Assembly: GCA_905250125.1 (NCBI GenBank)
Contig: CAJNOL010000205.1
Coordinates: forward strand, 70,542 to 134,541
Direction: 5' to 3'
Source of the DNA: Rotaria sordida
Lineage: Eukaryota > Rotifera > Eurotatoria > Philodinida > Philodinidae
DNA: 64,000 nucleotides
The position numbers were made by a program, and so were the translations under genes. Of this stretch, positions 36,401 to 51,055 are shown piece after piece; position 1 is the stretch's first letter, and the number at the start of each line of letters is the position of its first letter. The notes below the pieces were generated by a model that searched no databases, was not told the DNA's origin, and saw only the letters and a program-made list of their open reading frames with translations.

Positions 36401-39400
36401 CCATTGTTGAGCTTCAGCACCGAGTTTAGCTACTTGTCGTTGAAGTTCAGCTTTACCTTCTTGTTCTTCTTCAAGTTGCTCATGAGCTTGATCAAGATCA
36501 GCCGTTAAATTACGTAATTGAGAATCTAAAAATTTATATTGATTTATTCTTTCAAAACAAATATTCAAGTATTCGTAGTTAGTTACTTACTAATAGAACC
36601 TTTACCACGTAATTCTTCATCGAGTGCTCGTTGGGCTTCAGCCAATTGTTGTTGCAATGTTGTTTTAGTTTTTGTAAGAGCACTAACTTGATGTTCAACA
36701 TCTTCAAGTTGTCTAGTCAATTCAGAATTTTCACTAACTAATTTAGCTTTATTTTGAGTAGAGTCAAGAATTTGTTTTGCATGTTCATCGACTTTGATAT
36801 GCATTTCATTTAATTGTTGTTCAAGTTGTTTGGAAAGTTTTTCAGCAGCAGCTTTACCTTTTTGTATATGATCAATTTGTGATCGTAAGTCATCTAATTC
36901 CGATTTGACAGTAACTTTATCTTTTTCTAATTTATTTTTGATTTTTTGAAGTTGATCAATTTGTTCACCCATTTCTATTAATAAAAATTGCCTGAAAATA
37001 TATGATATACATCAAAATAACTGACCAGTAACTGCATCTTGATGTTTCTTACGAAGTTGTGCAGCAGTAGCTTCATGTTGAAGATTAGCTTCTTCTAAAT
37101 CACGACGAAGTTTAGCCAATTCTGATTCTCGTTTTTTGTTCATTTCAACTTGTGACGACGTTGCTCCACCAGCATCATCTAATCGTTCACGCATTTCATC
37201 AATTTCTCGTGCTAAATCAGCTCGTTGTTTCTCAGTTTTTGCACGTGCTTGACGTTCATTGTCAAGTTCTTCTTCAACTTCTTCAACACGTCCTTGTAAT
37301 TCTTTAATTTTCTTGCCAAGACTAGTTGCTTGACCTTGTTCAGTTTCAAGACGACTATTGACTTGTTGAATTTCTTGATCTTTTCGTTTGAGACTATCTT
37401 CTAATTCACGTTTTGATCGGTCAAGTTCTTCAATATTTCCTTGTGCCGATTTGAGATCACCCTCGACTTTACGTTTTGATTTATCAAGATCAGCACGACC
37501 TTTTTTCTCGCGTTCCAAATTTTCTTCAATTTCATCAAGTGTTTGTTCAAGTTTGGCTTTAAGTTTATTTAAATGATTAACTTTATCTTCTTCTGCTTGT
37601 AATTGTTCAGTTGTTTTTGTATTTTGTTCTTCAAGTCGTTTACGTTCACGTGTCAATTTAGAAATGCTCTCATCTTGTTGTGCCATTTCATCTTGTAACA
37701 TGCGAATTTGATTGTCACGTGTTTTACATTCATTTTCGGATTTTTGAAGATTTAAACGTATATCATCGACGTCTTTTTTCAATCCTTCAATATCTTGTTC
37801 TAGTTTCTTTTTCTTTTTGTTTAATTCCTGAGATGCAGCTTCTTCATCACCTAAACGTTCTTCCGTATCTTTGATTTGTTGTTCGAGATCAGCCTTTTGA
37901 GTTGCTATTAAACGATAACAATTATTCGAACGATCAATAATAAATAAAAACTATACCTAATCGAGTTAAATGTTCTTCAGCATCACCCATAATATTTCGT
38001 TGCGTTTCCAATTGAGTATAAATTTCATTTTTCTCTAGAAGATAATTTAGGAATAGAAAAAAATAAAAAACAAAAAAAAAACATTCTCTGATTTACCTCG
38101 AATAAGTTTTGAATTATTTTCTTCCACTTCTTTGCGTAATTTTTCTTCTTTTTCAAATGTTTCTTTAAGTGCTTTAAATTCATCTTCGAGTTTTTTCAAC
38201 TCATCTTCTTGTCGAGCTACAGACAAGAGAGGTTTAACTTTGGTATATAATTTCCACCATGCCCAATTGCGAAGTGATAAATATTTGCGAATATTACGTT
38301 GTAAAACCGACAAAGCCAAACGTTTTTCGAGCATCTTTTTGTAGTCTCGTTTCATAACATAACCACGCGCTTGTCCTTGTATTCGAGCAATAATTTGTGA
38401 TAATGCTTGATCACGCAAATCTTCAAGATGACCCAATGTTCCGGCTTTGAAGAAGACTTTTGTAGTACCTAATCGATATAGTTCTTCTGATAAAGCTATT
38501 TCTTTGAGAATATTCTCAGTTGCCTTCTTAGCATCAACAAATTCTTTGGGAATAACATTGGGTGCCAAAATAGAATAACGTTGTTTAAATTCAGCATAAA
38601 TTATACGATTTGGAAAACCCTTGCGACAAATACGAATACCTTCAAGCACACCATTACAAGTAAGTTGATGCATAACCAAATGTGAATCAAGAACGCCTCC
38701 TGTTTTGATTTCGTTCGGAATAATACAACGAACAAAATGAGGATGAGTAGATTTCAAATTGGTCATCAATTTGTGTAGTGATTCCTATTATATATATATA
38801 TACATAAATTCATTTTGTTTCAGTATATAAATTGATCCAAAAAAAAAAAGAAAAAAAACTTACACGATGAGTAGCTGAAATAGTTTGCATACTTCCACCT
38901 TTCTTCTTGGCTCCAGCCTTGCCACCACCACCCTCTTCTTCAATAATATCAGCAAAGAGATGGGCTAACATTGGATTCTTCGATTTAGCAAAGAGAGTAG
39001 CACTATAGCAAAAGAAAACATTGACAATAACAAACATGAATGTTCTCTATTGAAAATACATACACAGTAGTATTAATAGGATCTTTGTTCTTTTCAAGCC
39101 ATCCCGTAGCAGTGTATGGGACAGAACCAGCGTAGTGATGAATTTCAAAATTTGCTTCGGCTTTACCTTTGGCAGGTTTTGGTTTACCAAATTGTGGATG
39201 TTTTCCTAAATGATTGTTATAAAGCTTCTCAACGAATGTCTTATCTGTTGCCTTTGGTACGATACATTCTTCTTCCAAAATCGAAAGAATACCCATAGGC
39301 TAAAGAAAAATTAAAATGATTACAAGAAAAAAAAATTCAGTACATGTATTATACTTTTTCGATCAAATCAATACAAGCTTGTAAATCCATACCAAAATCA

Positions 39401-42400
39401 ATAAATGTCCATTGTATACCTTCTCTTTTATATTCTTCTTGTTCTAATACAAACATATGATGATTGAAGAATTGTTGAAGACGTTCATTAGTGTAATTGA
39501 TACACAATTGTTCGAATCCATTGTACTACATAGCACATATCAATACAAATTGTTTGTATGATAGCATAATACTTACTTCAAAAATTTCGAAACCAGCAAT
39601 ATCGAGTACACCAATAAAATATTGTCGTTTAGCTTTGACATCGAGTGTTACATTGACACGTTCGACTAACCAACAGAACATTCGATGATAAATCTTAAGT
39701 ATAATAATATCAATAAAATTATATTGCAAAACTGATGAGAAAAAAAGCTTAGAATTGAAATTGATTATTCATTCAGTTTTGGTATATTCTTCTTAGTACT
39801 TCATTCTTGTATATACATCATGAGAATAAGATTGGTAAGAAATCAATTATAAAAATGCCCGAGTTGTTTTAGTATCTTATCGAATTAGCTCAAACACAAG
39901 CATATTGCTGCATATCATAGTACATATTGATCTTTACTACATGTTTTTCTCTAATTGAAGAATCCATTTTAAAAAATTTCAAGGAACTAGAACGAATAGT
40001 ACTATTTGTTTTGTCATCTCATATCAATATTTATCAAATGATAATAGACTAAATATGTCAGACGATTCAACGTACCGATTTGGATAAAGCACCGATAGAG
40101 TTCACTACTTGGTCCTTACTTTGACCTTTATTGACGAATTCATTGCCAACCTACATAACATTCGAAAAATTTTCATAACTCAATTTAAAAAGCATAATGA
40201 ATACTAACCTTGATACGAGGCTTAAGTAAACCTTTGATGAGATCAGCTGCATCGACATCAAGTAAATGGGCAACCTTTTCACAATCTTCTGTACTTTCAG
40301 CTTCAGCTTGTTCTTCACGAGGTCGTTGTTTCCATTGCGAATTACCAAAGTGCATAATGGCAGCTGTGCACTTATACATACTTTGTTTTTCGTCCTATAT
40401 TTTTCAAAAGTAATTATTTCTTTTCGTTTCATGATCATTTGATACAAACCAGTGTAAAACCAAGTGTATCAAAAGCCTCATCAGTAATGCGCATTTCTTC
40501 AGCATCATCGACTCCATCAATTGTAAGCATACCTTGTGCTACAAATGCATATTTTGATGGATCAGTTTGAATAAGACATAGTTCTAGAACGAAAGATAGA
40601 ATAATTATATAGAACTATGAAGAATAAATAGTAGAGAGACATACTGTGTATTTCCGGAAATGCATTGGAGCACATTTGATAAAAAATATGATAGTTACGT
40701 TCAGCTTGAAACAACAAAAACAAAAAGGCCATATAACATTCAATTATTCTCAATAGAATTAAAATTTAGTCTTACCTGATTGCTATAGAAGAAGAAAATA
40801 AAAAAAGAAATAATTTAATTATGATGATAATAATCGATCATACAGATAAAATATTTTACCTGAAAGATAACACGAGATTTCTCAAGTAGATATACTTCAA
40901 TATCAGCACCAGCAATTTTTCCTGTTGGACCAAAGTGAATTCGAATGAATTTTCCCTATAAATATTCATAAATATATGCTATTGATAATTCTTATTTGAT
41001 AAAAATTGAATACAAACTGATGAACATAAGTTAAACAACACACAAGCAAACATGCATATTAGATTATTTCATGCAATATGAGTCACTCTATAACAATTTC
41101 ATTTTAACATGAAGAAGAATCATCACAGAGTTCAGAATTTGTATATCGGGCGCTTTTTGTCACTTACATATAGTGACAATAAATTGTTATTGACATTGTT
41201 CAGATGTATTTGTACTTAAATCATTGAAGAAAAGGTTTTTTTTAAGTGAATATATTATTGCTATAAGAAAGGTAGATTGGACTAGACATTATCATATGGT
41301 ATGATATCAATATTCGATTAAATAGTTTGATCTTCAAAACTAAATGTCTATAAAAAAGGAAGAAGTACACATTGGTGAGAATAAATTAGGTTAATTCTAA
41401 TGTACTGGAACACAGGTGAAAACCAAATAAATCAATGATTTTTAACACATGCTCGTCTCATTGATTATAATTAAAAAATGATAATTATTTTGAAATTATC
41501 AAAAAAAAAACAAATATAAACTTTGTTTTAGTCAAACTGCATTTCACTTACAAATCGAGAAGAATTATTATTTCTAGTAGTTTTTGCATTTCCATATGCT
41601 TCTAATGCTGGATCTAATCAAGAAAAACGAACACAGATGGAAATTCATTCGAGATCGATCCAACAAATACTTACTGGCTGAAATAATTTGATCTTCAAGA
41701 GTCATTGTTTTCTATTTTTTTTTATCAAGAAAAAGTATATATGTTAAAAAAAATATGAACTTATTCTTTCTATATAGTACCTTGCCAGTCTCTTCCTTTT
41801 TTACACCAGCAGCTGCGACCAAAGCAAAATATTGAATAACTTTCTTTGTATTTTCTGTTTTGCCAGCACCTGATTCACCAGTGATCAACATTGATTGATT
41901 TTCACGATCTAAATGAAATTTTCGTAGAAAAATCTTAATAAAAATTGATTAAATTGATTTATAATTAAATGATAAGAAAGCAACAGCTCATAATTAGTTT
42001 CATTTTTCTAAAATATCATTAATCATTTATTCGAGAAGCAGAAAAATGATATTTTAATGTCATAGTTTTATATGATTGAGTTAGGTATTCGCTAGTTTCC
42101 TTGACTTCTTCGAAGTTTTTCTTTCAACATTTGAGAATATTTTGTTGAATTCATTTATCTAATGCAATATATAATTTACATATATCTACTATATAATATT
42201 TTTCAAATTTCAGAGTAGTATAACAGAAAAAATCAAATTTAATCAATAACACATAATACATTTTTATTTGAAACCGATAGTTTCATTGAAGATGTACATT
42301 TAATTTTGAGTTAGTCTTGATGTATGAACATTTTGATATTGTAAAAAATAATCATAGTTTTTAAATAAAAAAAAATTTTTAAATGCCTAAATATGTATCC

Positions 42401-44886
42401 TAGTAATACAAACAGTTCATCTCCAAGTTTCTTTTTATCCTAATCAAAATAACAATGTTAATAATATAAAAGCTTTCAATTTATCTTTTGAGAATAGCTG
42501 ATCTAAGAACACTAAAGATTTTGTTAGAAAACAACTCTCTGTCATATCGTCTATCATTTTCATTAATCTTTGTCTGTTTAAATGCTAAATAATTTCTAGT
42601 TTATTTATTTAGACGGGTTTTGTTTTCTTTTAATAGAAATCAATTGAAATTTTCTTGTTGATAAATATACGAATTAAAAGAAAAACAATTGAATATAACA
42701 CTCAAAGATAATTCGTATAGTAAAATTATTATAATCTGAAAAACGAAGATCTCTTGTATTAATCACCTATTCCTTAGTTTATTACAATAACAGCAGTTTA
42801 AATCGTCAATATTTACTCAAAGAATTCGAAGATTAGTATTGATTCGTCAAATTATGTTTCTTTTGTCAAGTGAATGAACTGAAGAAGAACGAAAATATTG
42901 AATAACTATTAAAAAAATGTCGAAAATCAACTATTCATAGAAAACTCATTATGCGATTGTGTTTCGCTTCTTCTTATTTCAATATATAACTTATTCAAAA
43001 CAAAAATTAGCATTTTCAGATGATAATTATTTTCATCCATCATATTCGACTGAAATATATATGAAATGTGCAGAATTATTCTATTAGATTCATAATTTCA
43101 ATTTTATGTGTATATCAATTCTAAATATGAAGAAATGGTGTCATATGAACAGATAATGTCATTAAATATGTAACGAGAAAGAATAGTGTTTATAAAATAT
43201 TTTCTTTGTTCTTCTTGCATTATTCTTGAAATACTAAAGAAAAATAGAAGAACATTTGTTTTGAATATATATGTCATATCTCTGCATGGAATCAGATAAT
43301 CGTATTTCCTGGAGCGAATCTCGTCTTTCATAGAAAGTTCATTTTTCTGATTGAATGTCCTTATATTAAGGTAATTGGCGTCTGTCAGTTATTCAATCGT
43401 ATTTATCCTGTCATACAATTTGATTCAGTTGTACAAATAAATATTCGACAATGTTAACTAACATGATATGAATACAAATGTAAATATCAATGTAGCATCA
43501 GTCGTCTGTATTTTTCATACAAATATATCATATATGACATCTTAACAATTGACATGTAAAATTTTATGAAATTCTAATGAGTAGTTTTTCTTTGCTTCAT
43601 TCTATTTCACAAGAAAGTTTGTTGTATGTACTAACTCTGTTGTGTACATTCATCGATAAAGATACAATGAAAAATCAAAGGAGAGTTACTGTTAAGATGA
43701 AGATGAAATGACAAAATTTTAATTTATTTATTTTCTGAGATACAAACAATTACTTTGTAATTATTTAATTGCTCGAAAGATAATAAGCATCTTTGAACAA
43801 CATTCTAACTATCTATTTCTTTGATTTTTTCATCAGATAGTTATTTGTTCTCCTTGAATACTTTATTTTTATAGCAGATTCACATATGCTATCGCATAAA
43901 AAAATAATCTCTTCAAGCTCTTGATCTAATCTCAATAAACAAGTTGCATCTGTTGATTGACGTATTATGTCTTTTTTTCTCTATCTCTCAGTGTGCATTT
44001 ACGTAGGTGATAACAACCATACCGCAAATGCCTTTTCCTTCTTCTTTACCCATATCCTATTTCGTTCACTCGTTTATCCTTCATGTACTGATGTTGATCC
44101 AGACGTAGATATGCCTTTCGTGACATTCCATCAATGAAAAATATTCAAGGACATGTCCTTTTTCTCCATATGACGTGTATCATTATCAGGTGATCTTTTA
44201 GGCGAACAATAGCCTTTTTGATAAATATTGTTGTTTACAGTAAGATACTCACCACGAAGCATGTTAGAATAGGCATTGTCAGCAATGGCATACAGATGTG
44301 GTGCAACTTCAGTACGTTTCCTGCCACGATACATGAGAACTACCTTCATTGTATAAATTGGCAAACGTTTGTATGGATTAATAACGACACAAAATAGACC
44401 TGAATAGGTCTAAAAATTTAAAAATAAAATAATTCTATTTGAAAAAGAGAAAAATTGGACATACATAGATGAGCCATCGTGCATAACGATCACGCAAATT
44501 AGCCAAAACCGAACCATCGTTCAAATAGGTTAAATCAGCCATATCATCGGTGCAAGAATATTTTGGTGGATTCATCTGTTGAACATTATCTTTTTTCACT
44601 GTAACATTCTAAAAAATAAAAATAAAAATAAAACATATGGATTATTCTTGAATAAATGTACAATAAAAACAATTACCTCTCCCTTCGGTGTTTTTACCAC
44701 CACATCATCACCTTTTGTGCTCACAATTTCACCAGCAACATATGACTCTTTTGGATCAGGTACCCAAACCGCCTTCTTACCATCAAATGGTTGAGCCTGA
44801 AGTTTAATTTTTTCTTCCGGTGGAAGAACCAAATATTTCATTGCTTCTGCCACTTCTGGATCATTATGATCGTACATTGAAGACAT
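33453..44886 (-). CDS. Muscle-type myosin II heavy chain
   Basis: A multi-exon gene with ATG at 44886 and TAA at 33453-33455. The N-terminal SH3-like part ([20 protein letters not shown]) is followed by the motor: P-loop GESGAGKT near 41870, switch I NNNSSRF near 41570 (the following GKF is in the next exon), switch [11 protein letters not shown] near 39590, loop 2 with [10 protein letters not shown] near 38890, and actin-binding/SH helices ([18 protein letters not shown] near 38620). An IQ-containing lever ([20 protein letters not shown]) is followed by a heptad-repeat rod across 38.2-33.8 kb and a short non-helical Arg/Ser tail ending SVRPR. Size is of the usual order of 1,900-2,000 residues. 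The order and motifs are those of animal class II sarcomeric myosin, the motor of thick filaments. One exon is only 7 nt. The largest intron (about 41.9-44.25 kb) lies just upstream of the P-loop exon. Confidence 0.95.
40776..40782 (-). other. 7-nt micro-exon in the myosin motor
   Basis: On the minus strand, CTATAG precedes CAATCAG, which is followed by GTAAG. The upstream exon ends SRVIFQ in phase 0 and the downstream exon begins CT GAA CGT AAC. Only with CAATCAG inserted does the sequence read [14 protein letters not shown], equal in length to the vertebrate [14 protein letters not shown] segment. Confidence 0.8.
41945..44250. other. Large myosin intron, no alternative exon recognised
   Basis: About 2.3 kb, AT-rich, between the exon ending near AYSNMLR and the P-loop exon. 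In insects this part of muscle myosin genes can hold mutually exclusive exons. I looked for a second copy of a motor exon on the minus strand and found none. Confidence 0.5.
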
Positions 44887-47646
44887 TATTTTTATATCTT
44901 TGAATAATGTTTAATACACTTGACTATTGAATTCAATCAATAAAGATCTTTTCTGTCGTCAATACACAATAATGAAACGCACTGAAGCGCACGTTAGAAA
45001 TGATTGTAGAACTGGTATAAGAAACAGTAATATATTATCAGTATTGAAAGAAAGAGAGAGAATAAGAGAAAAATATTCTTGCTAAAATAGTTAGTTCTTA
45101 CAAAACAATAGGGATAGAACGCGTAAGAATCACTCTCTCCCAAAAAGTCATCGAATCTCTTTGCACTGATATTATGGTACGGTGCAAAACAACAAAAATG
45201 TTAGATTTTTTTTATATCGTTAATCCAATCATATATCAGTAGAACGAGAAATCCGCTGAATATGAGAACTTTTTTTTTTCTTTTTGCCATATAATCAATT
45301 GTACAATAGTGATTGTGAATATCCTATAATAATTCATATACAAAATAGGAATCGATAACAAAAATAGATTTATAGAAGAAAAAGAATGCATCTTTTGCGT
45401 ATAATCGACAAATAGTAATTCATACTAAATAGTCTGTCATGAACAATAGAAACGTATGAATTTAATATCAATGCTAAATACTGATATAAACAGGAGAGCG
45501 ATTGTACATGTTCAAGAAATTTTAGAATAACATAAGAATAAATTGAAGAAATCAGATGATGAGACCAATAATTTATTAGAATGAAGTAAAAAGAGTACCA
45601 TGAAGCAATGTTTTTAGTCTTTTTCATGCTTTAACACATAGCTCATTAAAGTTTATTTCACATCTTATGATGTGAAAAAAGATTTTAGTCTTTTGAAGTG
45701 AACAAGATTTCGATTGAAGTTGAATGCTTCATCTTGGATATTTTTCTTTTTTTTCGTGCATATAAGCTATTATTATAATTATTTTGACTATCCGTTAAAA
45801 GACTCAAAAAAAAACCGACAATCTACAATATTTTTGTTTTAACAAAGATTGTTTATATATCTACATACATACATGTTTAGTTTTAGATTCACGTACAAAT
45901 AATTGATCCGAAGGTAGAAGAAAAGAAAAGAATGATGCAAGAGAAAAAAAGGGAATGTGGATGATGATCATAAAAGGATAGAAGAGAGAGAAAAGATCGA
46001 ACACATATGTACACATATATAATTGCCTAGTGGGAAACTGTTAATTATCCATATAAAGGGTGAATGTGTTTGGATTTTGTCACAAACTATTGAATCAATA
46101 TTCCATCAGTTGATCATTTTCGAAAACATTGAATTATAATTGAAAACAAAACGACATAAATTAAAGCTAGAACAGCCATTATCAGCGATAAACAATAATA
46201 TCCTTTTATGATGTGACACATATACATACATCTCAACAAATTCTTAATTAATTTAATTTCAGATGACAAAATAAAACGACCTACAACAAATACTATTGCC
46301 ATTATCACTAGATTCATAATGTTTTAACGAATAGATAATCAGAAACTAACTTGAATAGATCAGACAGCTGGTTGTACAAGCTTCTGAAAGCCTTTATATG
46401 ATCATACACACTATCAACCTAGTTAATTCTCAACTTACACAGAAGATATAATAATGAATTTGTTATGGTACACATCTATTTTGTTTCAGCTGAAGATACA
46501 GAGATAATGATGATGTCATTTAATCAATACAAGGCGTATAAAGATTTTTCTGAGTGTTGAAGACACCCTTATGAATGAACTTAAGTTATCTGAGACAAGA
46601 ATTTGAATTTTATATATGTAGCATCTAAGATATCAATGATCCAGAAAGCAACAATCAATCGAACGACTATTAGTTGCAATCGTGAATTGGTCACATGTTC
46701 AACAGAAACGTAGATTCTATTTCACTTTCCATAACTCTCATTTTGCAGACATGTGGTTCAATCATATACTGCACCGCGCGAGGATGAGAGTGGCATGTGA
46801 AAAATGAAGATATAACCCATGAAATTAAGTCGCAGATGATCTCGTCGGTAAATGGTAATTGAATGTTGACATTCACATTTTGAATTTATCAAAATATTAC
46901 GAAAAGACGAAAATTATATTCATTGTCGAATAAAGAAAATCGCAGCCAACGGATGCTTCAAGATAAGGAAAAATTATTTAAGATTATGGAAACTTTCAAA
47001 GAAACCACTGATTATTCTCGTGTAGAAGATTTAATTGAACATTCGTATTTATACTCATATCTAATATTTCTGGTGCTTGAATAGATTGTTAGTTATTTTC
47101 TGAATCTCTCTGAGGTATGTCTCGATATTGCTAAGATAATCTTTTTTTGTTGATTTTATTTTTCAGCATTGCAACTCATAGGCTCGTTTGGCAGATTCAG
47201 TTGCTTTTTAGGATAGCAAAATGAAATTAATGTTATTGTTAGAAAACAGAGAACAACAACAAATACTTTTTTATGCATATTGTTTAAGAAAAAACAACAT
47301 TATGAAGCATCATTCATGACAGTCATATTTTAGATCAAAAAGTAAAATGTATTCGTGATAAAATACTTCAGGAAATACTACAAAACAGTATACTTAATTG
47401 AGAAATATGTCAATGATAAACGCAGAGAAAAAAAGCCAAATGTCGAGATTTATATCTTATTTTTAAAATTATCCACATATGCATGTTTCACTTTAGTGTT
47501 TTCCGATCTATATTTTTAGTTTTGTTTGTTGTTAGTAAATACACTGGTACATAGACAAAAACAATGTACAAAAAGAATCGTCACACAAATATGTTAATAG
47601 ATCTCAAGAAGAACAATAAATAAACACTGGAAAATAATAATATATT
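44887..47646. other. Intergenic region between myosin 5' end and CDC40 3' end
   Basis: About 2.8 kb. It should contain the myosin promoter and 5' UTR (no splice acceptor within about 30 nt of the myosin ATG) and the CDC40 3' UTR. Purine-rich tracts occur near 45045-45075 and 45915-45990. A 67-codon hydrophobic frame at 46114-46317 (-) is judged spurious. No gene supported. Confidence 0.4.
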
Positions 47647-50600
47647 TTAATCCCATAATTTGACGACATTATCCCATCCAGCTGTAAGAACTCTTGATTT
47701 TTCATGCCAATGCCATTTAGCATCAATACATACATCATCATGAGCTTTAATTCGTTCAAAAATACGTGTTGTTTTCCAATCCCAAATAATTAAACGTCCA
47801 TCAGCATCACCACTTATCAAATAAGACATGTCCGGTGAAAAATCCAAACCACATGCATAACCAGATACCTACATATAAAGAGAAATATCAATCGATTCCA
47901 TGAATAAGAAAAAATGACTACTTACCATATGACCTTTGAATAGTTTTTTGCTCTTCCATCGAAAATTAGCCAATGGTTCCATAATTCGAATTTGATTATC
48001 CATCGATTGAAATGCTAAATATTTACCTAAAACAAAAACAAAAATAATAATAAGAGAACAAATTAAATTTTCAGTATTATATAGATATAATCAGTAAATA
48101 AGTCCAACTATTAGTATAAAATTTAGTGTTTGATAACTATTATGTTTGCTCAATAAATTGATAACCCGTGAGTATGGATGTTACTATGAGGAAGACGAAC
48201 ACCGACATGCACACTCTTAAATACTGAGTCTTTTTAAATTAATTACAGAGCAAGAACTACTGAGCGTGCAATAGAAAACATACTGAGCAATTAAATATAA
48301 ACCTGATAATAATAAAGTAAAGCAAAATAAACAAACCATTGCGTGACTGGCCAACAGCTGGCATTGAATGCATTGTTGGATCAGCAATATATTTAAAGTC
48401 AACAGGTATATTCCTAAATACGAAAACAATAACAATCGAATATGTTTAATATATTATATTTACCATTCCCATACACGAATACTCTTATCATCTGATGTTG
48501 AAACAATTCGACGATTTCGATCAACAAATGTAACTGTATTAATAGCACCCAAATGTCGATCATATTCTTGTACAACATGACCACTTCGAATGTCAAACTA
48601 AATAGAATATTGATATATTAAAAAAAAAAAAAAGATGTACAAATTTAATCATTTATAGAAAAAAAAACTTACACAAAGAATTTTCTTATCCGACATTCCA
48701 CATATAAACAAATGTTGTTTATGTTCACTCGGATTAAATGATATACAATACGGAATTTTACGCATTGGAAATTTGCTTTTTACTTGACCTAATATATCAA
48801 AAGAATATTAATAAAAAATTTTTATTACAAAAAAAAAAAAATTTAAATTCATACCAGTTTCTGTGTCCCATAATTTAACACTTTTATCATATGATGCTGA
48901 CAAAAATTCCGTGCCTGCATTATTAAAATTAACATCTCGTACAGCTTGACTATGTCCAGAATAAGTTCGAATACAACGACGTTCATTATAAAATTCCCAT
49001 AACTAAGAAAAAAAGAAAAATATATATTTATTAAATCATTTCTTTGTCTTTCTTCTATGTAAGATTTACCTTGACTTTGCAATCCATTGAACAAGTAAGA
49101 AAAAGATGAGCAGAAACAGGAAAATAATGAATTTTTTGTACAGCTTTTGTATGTCCTTTGTATGTATGTATACATTGTTTTGGAATAAAACATCGTTGTG
49201 GTCCATGTTCCGAACGTAGATTAACACCAACATCTTGTGGTATATGAAGAAATGATCGACCTTGATAATCATATGGATCTTTAATATGTAATGTTGTTGA
49301 TGATGAATCTTCAGGTTCTTTATTCAATGTTGTCGATTCAGGATCACGAGCAGATATTGGAGCATGTTGATCTTCTAAATTGCGTCGTTTCACTTTCTTC
49401 CTTTTAGATAAATGTTCATCAATTTCCTTTTGTTCTTCCTTTTAAATTAAGAGAAAACAAAAATAGAGATTTAAAAAGAAAATGAATTAAAGAAATAATA
49501 CTTCATTTGGACGAGATATAGTAACTTCATCAACAAATGGAGCCCATGGGCCTTGAAAATGTTCAACATCACTTGAATCATCATTCTTTTCTTTTTTTCG
49601 TTTTTCATATGAACGTTTTTTATTTGTTTCAAAAATAGTTTTGCCTTCATTTTGTTCGGCACTAATTTGATCACCAATTATTTGTGGAATAGCATGTTCT
49701 CCAACACTTGGATCAGCTGCATAACCAAAACTATCAAATGTTCGACGTTGATTTTCAAATAGAAAATCACTTAAATTTGTTGATTCAGCATGACCATTAA
49801 TTAGATTTTTATAACTACGTTGTTGTTGTGTTAAATTAGGATTTGTTGGACCAAACTACAATGAATAGTTATTTATTTATTTATTCTATCAATATCATTG
49901 TAAAAAAAAAAAAAATCATTCGACTTACCACTGGTGCATACATATCTTCATATTTAGGATTGTATTGAACTTCTCTTGTTTTAATATCCAAAAAACTACT
50001 TGTATCTATTGGCTAGAAATGAAAACAAAAAAGAGAATTATAGATTGTATTATTATTAACATTAGAAGTAGCTTATATCAATGTTTTTTTTTGATTCCAC
50101 AAGTTGATCCTACTAACAAGGGAAAGTCGGCAACTGTGACTTGTCAATCGAACTGATATTTGACCCACAAAAAGACCCCGACAAGACTAGTAGAAGCCTA
50201 TAAGAATTCGTCCCTATGCGCTGTCCTTCTCAAGTTAATATTATTTTACTGAATTTTTTTATATTTGACAACGTGTAGTTAAAAAAATCGAAGTACAAAA
50301 TTTCAATCTGAAGTTTTGCCCTTAGGCAGATCTTGTTGACCTTAAAATGTCCTGAATATTTTAGCCCAAAAGGACGTGTTGCTCTTGACATATCGAATGT
50401 TGAAAACCATAGACTTTCTTACCTTTCCTTGGAACATATGATTGTTTTTAAATATTCAATATTTCGAAAAGAACACATGCGTTTAAGCTGAAATCTTCTT
50501 CATAGCATTCTAAGATTCACGAAACCTACGTATGAGCAAAAGCTCAGTTCAATCGGCAGGTCACATTTCTTTATAACTGATATTTTAGTGTTTCTTTCTT

Positions 50601-50782
50601 TGTCATAGTTTTTTTCTTACTTGAATAGCAATAGCTGGTGTTAAATTAAGTTTAATTTTAGACATAACAGAAAATGTTGGATCATTAATTACAGCCATTC
50701 GATCGTTTATTTCTTCTTCATCAGTTTTCTCATTGTCATTATCATCATCATCATATGATGCTTGAATTGCTGCAAGAGCCAT
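47647..50782 (-). CDS. CDC40: CDC40 / PRP17 pre-mRNA splicing factor (WD40)
   Basis: ATG at 50782, TAA at 47647-47649, multiple exons; the first is 50621-50782 and the second ends at 50012. The N-terminal part includes an acidic stretch ([16 protein letters not shown]), [12 protein letters not shown] and a GPWAPFVDE segment, followed by a Lys/Arg-rich stretch. A C-terminal WD40 propeller follows ([68 protein letters not shown]) ending WDNVVKLWD. This is the PRP17 layout, with a length near the usual 570-580 residues. PRP17 acts at the second catalytic step of splicing in the spliceosome. The ATG directly abuts a 3' splice site (TTTTCTAG, AG at 50783-50784). The first intron holds a TIR element. 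Confidence 0.95.
50135..50565. mobile_element. TIR element in the first CDC40 intron
   Basis: The left end TGTGACTTGTCAATCGAACT and right end (minus strand) TGTGACCTGCCGATTGAACT match at most positions, and the similarity continues for about 28 bp. The interior of about 430 bp is non-coding and more mixed in base composition than the flanking intron. The element explains why this intron (50013-50620) is far longer than the typical 50-100 nt. Target-site duplication not resolved. Confidence 0.5.
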
Positions 50783-51055
50783 CTAGAAAAGCCAAAAAAA
50801 AAAATTAACCAAATAAATACAGGTTCAACTGACTGATCTCTATGTTTAAAAACAAAATGAAATATGATGATGAAAAAAAAACAAAAAACTTCATTCCTCG
50901 CATTTTTGCTATTCTAGAGAAAGAAATGACATAATTCATATATGAAAAGAAAAAAAAAGAGAAAAGAAACATTTAATATATATATATATATATACAATAA
51001 TACAAATAAACAGAGATAAATTTTTTTTTTGTATAGAATAGATGTTGATTTATGT
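50783..51055. other. Short gap between CDC40 5' end and the RING gene 3' end
   Basis: 273 nt with a (TA)n tract at about 50975-50995 and A-rich stretches. Both genes are on the minus strand, so this holds the RING gene 3' UTR and the CDC40 promoter or, if the two are co-transcribed, a trans-splice site. Confidence 0.4.

Noticed and set aside
46114-46317. 67-codon hydrophobic minus-strand frame that could be a small membrane protein
   Set aside because: AT-rich DNA readily yields Ile/Leu/Val/Phe-rich frames; no flanking signals or homology are recognised.
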